From JAJRXC01 sp047639555 (GTDB lineage: Bacteria; Actinomycetota; Acidimicrobiia; Acidimicrobiales; Aldehydirespiratoraceae), in contig JBLIOE010000001.1 of the NCBI GenBank assembly GCA_047639555.1, positions 186,001-250,000 on the forward strand: a stretch of 64,000 bases of DNA. Direction: 5' to 3'. Numbering within the stretch: the stretch's first letter is position 1; each line of letters opens with the position of its first letter. The notes below the pieces were generated by a model. The model saw only the letters and a program-made list of their open reading frames with translations, was not told the origin of the DNA and did no database searches. The translations under genes were made by a program, and so were the position numbers. Positions 7,609 to 15,720 of the stretch are shown here, piece by piece.

Positions 7609-9563
7609 AGTTCTGGCTCCTCGGGAATATGGAGTTCGGCCCCCGGGAATGCCTCGGTGACCTTTTCGATGATCTGTTCGGTGTGGGCGGGCGCATCGAT
7701 CAGATCTTCAAGATCGATCGAATCACGCTCAGCAGCCTCGGGTGACGGAGCCGGATCGGGGACGGCGGCGATTGGCGGCGCTACGTCTTCGATCGGTGGT
7801 CCGTCGTAGCGCGGCGGTTCGCTGGCCGGCCCAGCCGGAGACTCTGGCGGATCGGGGACGGCAGCGAGCGGCGGCATCTCTGATGGGCCGGACCCGCCGA
7901 GTTCGTCGACGAGGGAACGCCACAGGCGGCCGAGTTCATCGGGGGTGCGGGGACCGTTCGTGGGGCCGAGCAGTTCATTAGCCCGGGCGATCACGAGGTC
8001 CTTGCCGATTCCGAGGTGTTCATCGGCGAGCTGCACGACCTCCTTTGGTGAGGCGGGCTGCAACGCAAGGAGTTCGGCTTCGATGTCGTCGCCCGAGTCA
8101 TCGACGGGGACAGAACTCACCGGCGACGCGGTCGGTGCCACTGTGAGCGGAGCCGGAGGTGGTGCGGGTTTATCGGCGTCGGTGACCGCTTCGATGGGCG
8201 GCGCCGGACGACCGGTCTTCTCAGCCAACATCGCTCGGGCGGCCGCGGCCGGGCCGGTGACCTTCGGGCCCGTGTCGACCGGAGCGACAGGCTCGGCGAT
8301 CGTGGGAGGTGGCGGCAACGTATGGCCGCTCGTTGACACCGGTGGCGCTGGAGTCGGAGCTGGTGTCGGCGACGGCGACGGCTCGGCCGCCGGCGGCGCG
8401 GGGGCGGGAGTTGGCGCGGCGACTACGGCGGGCGCCACCCGAGCGGGTGCGGGTGCACCGCCGGCGAGCTGGCGTTCGAGCTGGTCGACCCGTTCGATGA
8501 CGGAGTCCAAGGACCGATCGGCGTCGGCCCGGCACAGACGGACGAACGCGACTTCGAGGTCAACGCGCGGGTCGGGGGCCTGCCTCATGTCGACCAGCGC
8601 GGTGCCTAAGACTTCGAGCGCTCGGGTGAGCGCGGCCGGCGACATTCGGCTGGAGATCTCTTCGGCCCGGAGTGCTTCGCTGGGAGTGAGGCGCGGCGAA
8701 GCCGACCCCATCGAGGTGAGGAACGCATCCCGCAACCCGGCAAGAACTCCTTCGCCAATCGTGCGCGGATCTTTGCCGCGGCCGAGCGCATCGCCCACCG
8801 ACGCCAACGCAATCGCGGCGTCACGATCGGCGAGCGACGAAAGCAAGAGGTCGGTCGACCCGTCGATTTCGACGACGCCGCCCGCCGCGACCACTCGGTC
8901 CAGCGCGCTGAGCGTGTCTCGTACCGAGCCACCACCCACCGACACCACATGTTCGATCGCGGCTTCATCCACGTCGAGACCGGCATCGTTGCTGACCCAA
9001 CGAACATGGTCGGCCATCTCGTCGGCGCCGAGCAGGCCCAGCTCGAAGACCTGGCAGCGACTCCGAATGGTCTGCACCACTTTGTGCGGCTCGGTAGTTG
9101 CCAGCACCCAGATCACATGGTCGGGCGGCTCCTCGAGCGTCTTCAGCAACGCATTCTCGGCCCCACGCGTGAGCATGTGGACCTCATCGAGGATGTAGAC
9201 CTTCGCGTTGCCCGGGTTGCCCAGGCTGACCTTGGCCAGCAGATCGCGCATGTCTTCAACGCCGTTATTCGAGGCAGCATCGAGCTCGTGAAGGTCGAAC
9301 GAACGACCTTCTTCGATCGACACACACGACTCACACTCGCCGCATGGTTCGGAATCGTCGCCGAGGTTCAGGCAGTTGAGCGCCTTCGCCAGCACTCGGG
9401 CCGACGTGGTTTTTCCCGTGCCTCGGGGCCCATGGAACATGTAGGCGTGGCCGACTTCGCCCTTCGCTACCGCGTTTTTGAGCGCCGAAACAATGTGTTG
9501 TTGGCCGCGAATCTCGGAGAACTTCTGCGGGCGATAACGACGGTAGAGCGACTGATAAGCCAT
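7605..9563 (-). CDS. dnaX: DNA polymerase III subunit gamma/tau
   Basis: A 652-aa clamp-loader ATPase. It begins MAYQSLYRRYRPQ. Walker A GPRGTGKTT ends around Lys51-Thr53, a zinc module uses Cys64, Cys74, Cys77 and Cys80, DEVHML is the Walker B motif and TIRSRCQ is sensor 1/SRC. Residues about 380-650 are a Pro/Ala/Glu-rich linker and a tau-like tail. The start at ATG 9563 matches the family N-terminus; 92 further open codons upstream run into the SRP RNA and are not used. No obvious frameshift slippery site for a short gamma form was seen. Confidence 0.96.
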   Translation of the reverse strand: MAYQSLYRRYRPQKFSEIRGQQHIVSALKNAVAKGEVGHAYMFHGPRGTGKTTSARVLAKALNCLNLGDDSEPCGECESCVSIEEGRSFDLHELDAASNNGVEDMRDLLAKVSLGNPGNAKVYILDEVHMLTRGAENALLKTLEEPPDHVIWVLATTEPHKVVQTIRSRCQVFELGLLGADEMADHVRWVSNDAGLDVDEAAIEHVVSVGGGSVRDTLSALDRVVAAGGVVEIDGSTDLLLSSLADRDAAIALASVGDALGRGKDPRTIGEGVLAGLRDAFLTSMGSASPRLTPSEALRAEEISSRMSPAALTRALEVLGTALVDMRQAPDPRVDLEVAFVRLCRADADRSLDSVIERVDQLERQLAGGAPAPARVAPAVVAAPTPAPAPPAAEPSPSPTPAPTPAPPVSTSGHTLPPPPTIAEPVAPVDTGPKVTGPAAAARAMLAEKTGRPAPPIEAVTDADKPAPPPAPLTVAPTASPVSSVPVDDSGDDIEAELLALQPASPKEVVQLADEHLGIGKDLVIARANELLGPTNGPRTPDELGRLWRSLVDELGGSGPSEMPPLAAVPDPPESPAGPASEPPRYDGPPIEDVAPPIAAVPDPAPSPEAAERDSIDLEDLIDAPAHTEQIIEKVTEAFPGAELHIPEEPEL

Positions 9564-9592
9564 GACAGCTTCGACTCTAGACCCGGACGCGA

Positions 9593-9734
9593 CAACGCCC
9601 GTTCCCAGGAGTGACGGCCAGGTGATCTGCGGCACACAAGCGGGTCCGCTGAGAGCTGCTGCCTTCCGGCCCTGACTCGATTCACAGGCGCCCGTTGCAC
9701 AGGACCCGACCGCCACACCCGGGAACGGGCGTTG
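9593..9734 (-). ncRNA. ffs: Signal recognition particle RNA (4.5S-like)
   Basis: Read on the minus strand, the segment contains the SRP core GCCGGAAGGCAGCAG with the GGAA tetraloop at 9664-9667, exactly in the middle. The ends pair perfectly over 14 bp (9593-9606 with 9721-9734), so the whole folds as one long rod. It sits between dnaX and tRNA-Ser, a location common for ffs in actinobacteria. The ends are set from the terminal stem and may be a few bases off; a functional 95-110 nt form inside this rod is possible. Confidence 0.88.
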
Positions 9735-9785
9735 CAGGAAACACGCTACCCTTCTCCACCGAGTCCCGCACCGCGTGACTTTCCC

Positions 9786-9870
9786 GGAGGGTTGCCAGAG
9801 CGGCCGAATGGGCACGCTTGGAAAGCGTGTGAGGTGCAAGCCTCCATGGGTTCAAATCCCATACCCTCCG
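9786..9870 (+). tRNA. tRNA-Ser (anticodon GGA)
   Basis: An 85-nt class II tRNA. The acceptor stem GGAGGGT (9786-9792) pairs with ACCCTCC (9863-9869) and G is the discriminator base (9870). The anticodon GGA is at 9820-9822 in the loop TTGGAAA, the variable arm is long as expected for serine, and the T-arm is GGGTTCAAATCCC. It reads TCC/TCT codons. Confidence 0.97.
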
Positions 9871-9877
9871 CTGATGA

Positions 9878-9911
9878 ATCGCCGTCTACCGGGCAACCGG
9901 TAGGCGGCGAT
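9878..9911 (+). terminator. Hairpin downstream of tRNA-Ser(GGA)
   Basis: A 15-bp stem with one wobble pair (9878-9892 with 9897-9911) and a GCAA tetraloop lies 8 bp after the tRNA. There is no strong T tract. It probably terminates or processes the tRNA transcript, and it also lies beyond the 3' end of the convergent ABC permease gene. Confidence 0.6.
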
Positions 9912-9945
9912 CTCGCGTCTACGGCATAGTTTCGGCTCGGCGTGT

Positions 9946-10728
9946 CTATAGATGCAGGTTGCGACGTTCAAACGCGGCGATGGCCGTGCCGCCAACGATG
10001 ATGACGGCGAGGGCGAGCAGTCCGAAGTTCGCGGCGTTGAAATCATCAGTCAGTGCCTCGCCGGCGCCGTGCCACGACCACGGGCTCACGCGGGCAAGCC
10101 AGCGAAGACCGTCAATCAGTTCGGCGAGAGAGTTCGCGAGAAACGAGACGAAGATGGTCAGCCATCCGGCACTTGTCGCCATTCCCGGAGAACCGGTGAG
10201 CGTCGACGCGAGTAGCGCGATGCTGCCCGCGAACATCCCGAACATGAGCATCGGCAGTGTGGCGAGAACGATCCGGTCGATGCCAACATCCGCACCAGCA
10301 AGAGGCGCACCAATCACGACGCCGACGAACGAAGCCATACCGGCAATCGCGGCGACCAAAGCGACCATCGCGAACCACGATCCCGCCAGGGCTCGGCGGC
10401 TGAGCGGCTGCACCGCATACACCACGAGGGTTTGGTCACGTTCCGCTCGCGCCAGACTGGCCCCCGCCGAGATCGCGGCGCCGGCGACAAGCAGGGGCGC
10501 GAGCAGGCTGTACACCTGGCTCCGGATATACCCCTCAGCGCTCGCGATGTCGGTGTCGCCAATGAACGCCTTGTAGGTGTCGGGTAGGTCTTCGGCCATC
10601 GTCAGCAGCTGATCCTCAAGGCTCGGGAACAGGGCGAGGTAACCAATCGCGGTGAAAAGCAACCCGCCACAAATTGCCAAGACGAGTGTGCGACGGGAGC
10701 GAAGTAGATCGAGCGTGAGCGTGAACAT
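9946..10728 (-). CDS. ABC-2 type transporter permease
   Basis: A 260-aa integral membrane protein with about six hydrophobic segments (near residues 15-33, 70-92, 115-140, 155-178, 185-205 and 235-253). The soluble loop after the first segment (EDQLLTMAEDLPDTYKAFIG) is typical of ABC-2 permeases. The ATG at 10728 overlaps the TGA of the ATPase gene by one base, so the two proteins are made together and presumably form an exporter. The likely cargo is a small hydrophobic compound or antibiotic, judged only from family membership and the neighbouring MerR regulator. Confidence 0.85.
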   Translation of the reverse strand: MFTLTLDLLRSRRTLVLAICGGLLFTAIGYLALFPSLEDQLLTMAEDLPDTYKAFIGDTDIASAEGYIRSQVYSLLAPLLVAGAAISAGASLARAERDQTLVVYAVQPLSRRALAGSWFAMVALVAAIAGMASFVGVVIGAPLAGADVGIDRIVLATLPMLMFGMFAGSIALLASTLTGSPGMATSAGWLTIFVSFLANSLAELIDGLRWLARVSPWSWHGAGEALTDDFNAANFGLLALAVIIVGGTAIAAFERRNLHL

Positions 10729-11636
10729 CAGCCCTGGTCCTCGTCGCCTCGATAGAGAGCAAGAAACGTTTCTTCCAGCTCAACGGGATGCGCTTCGATC
10801 GTGACCGCACCGAGCTCACCCGCTCGGGAGAGTACGGGGGCAACGGCCCCTCGGTATTGCACCGACACCTCACCCTCGATGGTCACGCTGACTTCTTCGA
10901 TGTTCGGCACCGACGCGAAGTCGCTGGGACCCACGACCCGGCCGTCGAATCGGAGCCTTACGCGCCGAACGGCACGCTCCGCCAGCGCGGCCAACGGCAA
11001 CTGCTCCACCAACTTCGCGTCTCGAATGAACCCGACATGGTCGGCGATGGCTTCGACGTCGTGTAGCGAATGCGACGAGAGCAACACCGTGCGACCGCTG
11101 TCGGCGATCTCTCGTAGCAAGACACCAATCTCTCGCTGCAGCAACGGATCAAGACCACTCGTCGGCTCATCGAGAATGATCAGCTCAGGCTCGTGAGCCA
11201 GAGCCGTGACCAGGCCGAGCTTCTGTCGATTACCGAGCGAGAGTTCGTGACCCTTCTTCGACAGATCCAGACTCAAGCGCTCGGCCAGCTCGTGCCCCCG
11301 AGACACGAAGTCCGATCGTTTCCGCAACGCGCCCAGCAGGCGAAGGAGCGACTCGCCGTTGTGGTGCCGCGGCGCGGGCTGATCCGACGCGAGTACTCCC
11401 ACACGCTCGTGCAGCTCTCGAGCGTCTCGCCACGGATCAAGACCGAGAACCGACACCGAACCGCGCTGCGGTCTGACGAGTGAGGTCAGCATGCGAATCG
11501 CCGTCGACTTGCCCGCGCCGTTCGGCCCGAGAAAGCCGTAGACCTTCCCGACCGGCACATCGAGCCCCAGGCCAACCGCCCCAACACCCGGGGCGTACTC
11601 ATAGGTGAGATCAGTCGACGAGATCGCGGCGCTCAC
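10728..11636 (-). CDS. ABC transporter ATP-binding protein (drug-export type)
   Basis: A 302-aa ATPase of the CcmA/DrrA class. Walker A is GPNGAGKST, the signature is LSLGNRQKLGL, Walker B is LIILDEPTSGLD, and the switch is LLSSHSLHD. Residues about 215-300 form the extra C-terminal domain usual in drug exporters. The GTG start at 11636 has AGGGAG upstream; a longer frame from ATG 11678 is possible. It is followed by the permease with a one-base overlap and preceded by the merR gene after 57 bp on the same strand. Confidence 0.9.
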   Translation of the reverse strand: MSAAISSTDLTYEYAPGVGAVGLGLDVPVGKVYGFLGPNGAGKSTAIRMLTSLVRPQRGSVSVLGLDPWRDARELHERVGVLASDQPAPRHHNGESLLRLLGALRKRSDFVSRGHELAERLSLDLSKKGHELSLGNRQKLGLVTALAHEPELIILDEPTSGLDPLLQREIGVLLREIADSGRTVLLSSHSLHDVEAIADHVGFIRDAKLVEQLPLAALAERAVRRVRLRFDGRVVGPSDFASVPNIEEVSVTIEGEVSVQYRGAVAPVLSRAGELGAVTIEAHPVELEETFLALYRGDEDQG

Positions 11637-11693
11637 GACAGACTCCCTGACACGGACATCCCTCCCATCGAAGCACATCCTCGCCAGAGCCAG

Positions 11694-12452
11694 TTAGCGG
11701 CGCGACTTCTTCGAGCCGATCTCGCCTTGCATAAGGCCGGCCAAGGCCAGTTCCACCTCTTGCGCCAGGATCACGCTGGAGGTCTCGCGGGCCACGGGGC
11801 GGAGAGCACCGAGCGCAGTCGCCAGTTCTTCGGGACTGGCGCTGCCCGCGAAGCCGGCACCGGCTCGTTCCACCAGCAGCTTCACGGTGTCGGCGACGAC
11901 ACGGGAAAGGCGACGGCGCAGGAGATCGCGAATGAGCGCCGACACTTCAATGTCGATTCCGGCCGCTCGGAGACGTAGGGCATGATCGAGCAGGGCCGGG
12001 CTCGGGATGAGCCAGATACGCCCAGACTGAGCTTCGACGTATCCGGCATCGGAGAGTTCACCGATGACACCCTTCGGAGCGTCGCCGTCGGCCGAGATCA
12101 TGACGACGAGTTCGTCGTGAGAGACCGTGGCCGGTCGATCATCGGACCAGGGGGCACTCAGCGTGGCATCAACACCGAGCCATTCCGACACGGTGCGGGT
12201 CGGGAGCTTGCTGGCGACAAGATCACGGATGTTGTGCAGCGTGAGCCCACGATCGCGAAGCTCGGTGATGACCGCGAGACGCTCTCGGTGTCCGCCGTTG
12301 TAGACGGCATCGCGGCCCTTCTTTTCGGGCTTCGGGAGCAGCTTCTCGTTCTGGTAGTAGCGAATCGTCCGCTCGCTCACCTCGCTGATCTCGGCCAGCT
12401 CAGCGAGGCCGTATTCCTCCGAGGAGGCGGGCGAGAGTTCGTCATTGCTCAT
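11694..12452 (-). CDS. MerR-family transcriptional regulator
   Basis: A 252-aa regulator. The N-terminal winged helix has YGLAELAEISEVSERTIRYY followed by the basic wing region KGRDAVYNGGHRERLAVI and the helix LRDRGLTLHNIRDLV. The remaining about 160 residues are a large non-metal C-terminal domain without the cysteines of metal sensors, so it probably senses an organic ligand or a protein state. ATG 12452 is chosen; a TTG at 12464 is an alternative. It is divergent from the AurF-type gene, and a 20-bp palindrome lies between them. The ABC exporter downstream is likely in its operon. Confidence 0.88.
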   Translation of the reverse strand: MSNDELSPASSEEYGLAELAEISEVSERTIRYYQNEKLLPKPEKKGRDAVYNGGHRERLAVITELRDRGLTLHNIRDLVASKLPTRTVSEWLGVDATLSAPWSDDRPATVSHDELVVMISADGDAPKGVIGELSDAGYVEAQSGRIWLIPSPALLDHALRLRAAGIDIEVSALIRDLLRRRLSRVVADTVKLLVERAGAGFAGSASPEELATALGALRPVARETSSVILAQEVELALAGLMQGEIGSKKSRR

Positions 12453-12499
12453 AAGGCCATTCAATCAGGTTTGCGACAACCGTGACAGCAGTCACTGAC

Positions 12500-12527
12500 A
12501 TAATACCTTGACAGTGACAACTGTCAA
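12500..12527 (-). promoter_or_regulatory. Predicted merR promoter
   Basis: On the minus strand, TTGACA (12527-12522) is the -35 box, followed by a 16-bp spacer and TATTAT (12505-12500) as the -10 box. This near-consensus promoter reads into the MerR gene and overlaps the palindrome at 12508-12527, as expected for autoregulation. Confidence 0.65.
12508..12527. promoter_or_regulatory. Palindromic operator in the merR-aurF intergenic region
   Basis: The sequence TTGACAGTGACAACTGTCAA is an inverted repeat with 7-bp arms TTGACAG/CTGTCAA. Related half sites (GTGAC/GTCAC) occur at 12482-12495 and ACGTCAC at 12528-12534. It is 16 bp upstream of the AurF-type start codon and inside the merR promoter, so one bound regulator could control both directions. 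Confidence 0.7.
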
Positions 12528-12542
12528 CGTCACGGTGGAGAC

Positions 12543-13430
12543 ATGAACACACTTCTTCTCGACATGCCGGTAACGGCGGCCCGTTCCGAGCAGCTCGTCG
12601 CGGCGTCCGAACGCACGACCCACGACCCGTTCCAAGACATCGACTGGAACACTCCAATCGACGACTCCGCCTTTCACATGCCCCCCGAGCTCCTCGCCCT
12701 CTACGGAACGGAAACCTGGGAGGCGATGTCTGAGGCGGAGCGGATCACCTACAGCCGTCACGAGACGGCAGCGATGTTTGGATCCGGCATCTGGTTTGAG
12801 AACGCTCTGATGCAGATCGTCCTCCATCACCTGACCGAGATCGACGTGAAGGACCCGATGCACCGGTACCTCCTCACCGAGGTTGCCGACGAATGCCGGC
12901 ACTCAATGATGTTCGGTGAATTCATTCGTCGGGCCGGGACGCCGTCCTACGGACCCACCCGCGAAGTCACAATCGAGCCCGGTCGCGGCGGTCGAGCCAT
13001 GTCTTACATCGCCATTCTCGCGATCGAAGAGCTCCTCGACTACGCCAACCGAGCGACCATGCGTGACGATCGGCTCCACCCCGTCACCCGCCAGATCAGC
13101 AAGCTTCATGTGCTCGAGGAGGCCCGCCACGTGAGTTTCGCCAAGAGCTACCTCACGGAGTGCCTTCCCACCCTCGACGCCGACGAGAAAGCTTTTGTGC
13201 GAGCCGTCGCGCCGGACCTCGTTGCCGAGATCGTGGCGTTAAGCCTCGACCCCGCCGTGTTCGAAGAACTGGGGGTCGAGGGCGGCCACGCGATCGCGAA
13301 GGCCAACCCCAACTACCAGACCAACGTGGTGGCCGGCCTCGCCAAGCTCACATCGTTCCTCGCCGACGTTGGTGTGATCGATGAGCGCGAGCCGTGGCTG
13401 GCCCATGGCCTGATCGAGGTCCAGGCCTGA
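12543..13430 (+). CDS. AurF-type diiron oxygenase
   Basis: A 295-aa protein of the AurF family (p-aminobenzoate N-oxygenase type, PF11583-like), which uses a diiron centre and O2, typically to oxidise an aryl amine. Metal-ligand motifs appear in order: FENAL (Glu86), EVADECRH (Glu117, His120), ILAIEELLDY, and HVLEEARHVSF with the last Glu and His. Length and motif spacing fit the family. The ATG at 12543 has GGTGGAG upstream. It is the first gene of a rightward pair with the CmcJ-like gene and is divergent from the merR-exporter operon. Its substrate is unknown; AurF relatives are common in actinobacteria and not all are N-oxygenases. Confidence 0.85.
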   Translation: MNTLLLDMPVTAARSEQLVAASERTTHDPFQDIDWNTPIDDSAFHMPPELLALYGTETWEAMSEAERITYSRHETAAMFGSGIWFENALMQIVLHHLTEIDVKDPMHRYLLTEVADECRHSMMFGEFIRRAGTPSYGPTREVTIEPGRGGRAMSYIAILAIEELLDYANRATMRDDRLHPVTRQISKLHVLEEARHVSFAKSYLTECLPTLDADEKAFVRAVAPDLVAEIVALSLDPAVFEELGVEGGHAIAKANPNYQTNVVAGLAKLTSFLADVGVIDEREPWLAHGLIEVQA

Positions 13431-13495
13431 AGAGCGGAACGCTCTGGCGCCGACGAAGACACAACCGGTACGGTCGGGCTGTGCGCGGAACACTG

Positions 13496-14671
13496 ATGTT
13501 CACCCGACCAGAAGATGTCGTCCCGGATGAGGAACGGCCTGGTCTACTGCGAGCTCAGCACGCGGGCGAGACCGACACGGGTGACGTACACGTGTGTACG
13601 TTCCACGACCTCTCGGAATCGGGGACCGTCGAGCCTGGGCTCGAAGCAGCCGGATTCGAAACCATTGACCTGTCGGGCAACGCGCCGCTTCAGCGGGCAC
13701 TCGACCAAGTGCGCGCCATGGACTGCATCACCGATGAAGTCGCGGCGGCCATCCGAGACAGCCTCACCGGCGCCCGATTCGACCTCGAGAACGGCACGTC
13801 CCTCAAGATTGACCTTGTGGTCGACGACGGGCTCTTCCATCGGCGGGCTGGTCCGAATTGGCACGACGTGAACCCCGGCGGCATCGACGGGATCAACGGC
13901 CACGGCGGCGCCTCTTTCGTACACGGGGATCAGGATGTGTTCGGCACTCCTCTCCGGCAGCTAATGCACGGCGCCGCGCCCGACATGTTTCGGCACAACA
14001 CGCCCGATGGCCGCAACGACGAGGCCACCACCTTCCTGCTCAACATGTGGATTCCTCTTCATGCGCCCGTGCAACCGCTCGCGCTCATGGACCGGCGCAC
14101 TCTTGATGCGAAGAAGCATCAACTTCGCTACGGCCTGCCCGTCGATGGCTTTCTCGATCGTGACGACGACGCCGCGGTGAACGACATCTGGAACTTCCTC
14201 CACAACGACGAACAGGCCTGGTACATCCGCTCGAACATGGAGTCGGATCAGGGCTATCTCTTCGACACGCTCGGCACGCCACACGGTGCCGGGATCCTGC
14301 CCGGAGAACCCGCACTCGAGGAGTTGTATGTCGCCCTCGGTGGAATGAGCGATGCGTTCGACCGCGGCGACAGCAGTGCCGTCCAGTCCATCATTGCCGA
14401 CCAGGGCCAACGGCAGTCGCCGACCGAAGCAACGCCAGAGATCCAGCAGGCGTGGCAGCGGATGTCCGACCTGATCGACGATGCCACCGCGGTCCTCGCC
14501 GACCCGGTGGGCGAACCTGGAGTCGCGGACTGGTGCACCCAAGCGAGCGCGGCGAGCGGAGCCGTGATCCGAAAGTCGGTCGAGCTGCGCCTGGTTGCGT
14601 CAGTCATCTCCGACTCGCGCGATACCCAATCGCCGTTGCGGCGGCCAGGCCAGCCATCACAACAAGGATGA
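13496..14671 (+). CDS. CmcJ/NvfI-like oxygenase family protein
   Basis: A 391-aa protein with the order of motifs seen in CmcJ/NvfI/GA4-desaturase-like iron enzymes: a His-x-Asp element ASFVHGDQD, then NMWIPLHAPVQPLALMD with the N-x-W-x-P-L core and the LALxD strand, then QAWYIRSNMESDQGYLFDT and TPHGAG. The family includes 2-oxoglutarate-type hydroxylases of cephamycin and fungal pathways. GTG 13481 is an alternative start. It lies 65 bp after the AurF-type gene on the same strand, suggesting a joint oxidative modification of one substrate. The last 68 bp overlap the end of the convergent gene. Catalysis is inferred from motif order; it could be a diverged relative. Confidence 0.6.
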   Translation: MFTRPEDVVPDEERPGLLRAQHAGETDTGDVHVCTFHDLSESGTVEPGLEAAGFETIDLSGNAPLQRALDQVRAMDCITDEVAAAIRDSLTGARFDLENGTSLKIDLVVDDGLFHRRAGPNWHDVNPGGIDGINGHGGASFVHGDQDVFGTPLRQLMHGAAPDMFRHNTPDGRNDEATTFLLNMWIPLHAPVQPLALMDRRTLDAKKHQLRYGLPVDGFLDRDDDAAVNDIWNFLHNDEQAWYIRSNMESDQGYLFDTLGTPHGAGILPGEPALEELYVALGGMSDAFDRGDSSAVQSIIADQGQRQSPTEATPEIQQAWQRMSDLIDDATAVLADPVGEPGVADWCTQASAASGAVIRKSVELRLVASVISDSRDTQSPLRRPGQPSQQG

Positions 14672-15296
14672 CGATGCCGACGGGAACGCCGTCCTCGGCC
14701 GAAGAGTCGGATTCGGTGCCTGGCGCCGTGACCTCTGGGGCCGTCGTCGCTGGGGCAACCGAGGTCGTCGCTGGAACGGTGGTCTCGGGGGCCTCTTCGA
14801 CCGGGAAGACGATCGGTACGGCGTTCTCCTTGGCGAGGGTCAGGAACCCATCGATCTGGTCCCGCGTGAATCGAGAGTTGAAGGAGCACGGGCCGTCGTC
14901 GAAGCGCTCGGCGGTATCGCCCTCATTCACCCGAAGGAAGACGTGTTCACCCGCCGCGTACGTCGGGTAGCCCCAACCCGTGAGCATGTCCGTCACCACC
15001 TCCACCTCGTGCGGCACCGAGTCGAGCCGAAGCCCGGCGATCACCTCAACGAGGGCGAGACGTTCACCCGGTCCCGCATTGTGGTCCACGTCGGTCGACG
15101 TGCCTTCCAGCACGATTCCCATCACGACCGGCACGTCGAGCTCGACGTACATCGCATCGGTCAGCGGCACACCGGTGATCGTCGCTTCCTCAAGACCATC
15201 CGGGCGACCGACACACGACAGGGCCGCCGACGGCGACGCGGTCAGAAACAACGACGTCACGAGGGTTACCAGGAGAAGGGGTAGACGAATGCGCAT
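14604..15296 (-). CDS. Secreted, C-terminally membrane-anchored protein of unknown function
   Basis: A 230-aa protein. There is a signal peptide at residues 1-25 (LLLVTLVTSLFLTASPSAA). The mature domain has two cysteines (CVGRPDG, GPCSFNSRF) and no recognised catalytic motif. A Thr/Pro/Ala-rich linker (TTVPATTSVAPATTAPEVT) leads to one transmembrane helix near residues 205-224 and a basic tail. This is the classic layout of an actinobacterial cell-surface protein. The TM-coding end overlaps the end of the convergent CmcJ-like gene by 68 bp. Function not recognised. Confidence 0.7.
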   Translation of the reverse strand: MRIRLPLLLVTLVTSLFLTASPSAALSCVGRPDGLEEATITGVPLTDAMYVELDVPVVMGIVLEGTSTDVDHNAGPGERLALVEVIAGLRLDSVPHEVEVVTDMLTGWGYPTYAAGEHVFLRVNEGDTAERFDDGPCSFNSRFTRDQIDGFLTLAKENAVPIVFPVEEAPETTVPATTSVAPATTAPEVTAPGTESDSSAEDGVPVGIVILVVMAGLAAATAIGYRASRR

Positions 15297-15322
15297 GTCG
15301 TTGTGACGAACACCAGGGCGAA

Positions 15323-15700
15323 TCAGTTCCCGGCGGTGCCATCCTGCCCATCGACAGAGCCAACGAACCGTTCGACCCAGCCGCCCAGAGCGCCGTCGGC
15401 GAGCTGGGCCCGGGAGCCAGCCATGAACCGGCGCGAGAGCCAGTCGACCGCGTTCTCGGTGACGCCCGGGACCGAGCGGTTGTATTCCGGCGTGAAAATG
15501 ATGAGGGCGTCGGCGTCGGAGACGCCATCCTTCAGGGCGGTGATCGTGGCCGGGCGGCCGGAGGCCTCGATGTCTTCGGAGAAGAAGGGGACATCGGCGA
15601 TCGACACCTCGATCGCGACAGCAGAACAGCGCAACGTCGCAACGTCGCAACAGCCGTCCAAATTCCGAGACTGCGCCAGCGACTCCTGATCTGCATGGCG
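15323..15700 (-). pseudogene. NADPH-dependent FMN reductase remnant
   Basis: The minus strand encodes the middle of an NADPH-dependent FMN reductase: VSIADVPFFSEDIEASG and ALIIFTPEYNRSVPGV, then NAVDWLSR, the family's flavin-binding core. The N-terminal first strand and phosphate loop (GSxR) are missing, with the frame running directly against the lspA start. The C-terminal half is reduced to about 35 residues. An 8-bp unit (GCAACGTC) is repeated near 15631-15651 where the N-terminus should be. It is most likely a truncated gene with an internal deletion. Confidence 0.6.
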
Positions 15701-15720
15701 CGACCAGTACCGTGTCGGGC

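Noticed and set aside
9732..9929. Frame running across tRNA-Ser(GGA)
   Set aside because: It covers the tRNA and its hairpin; a structural RNA explains the sequence.
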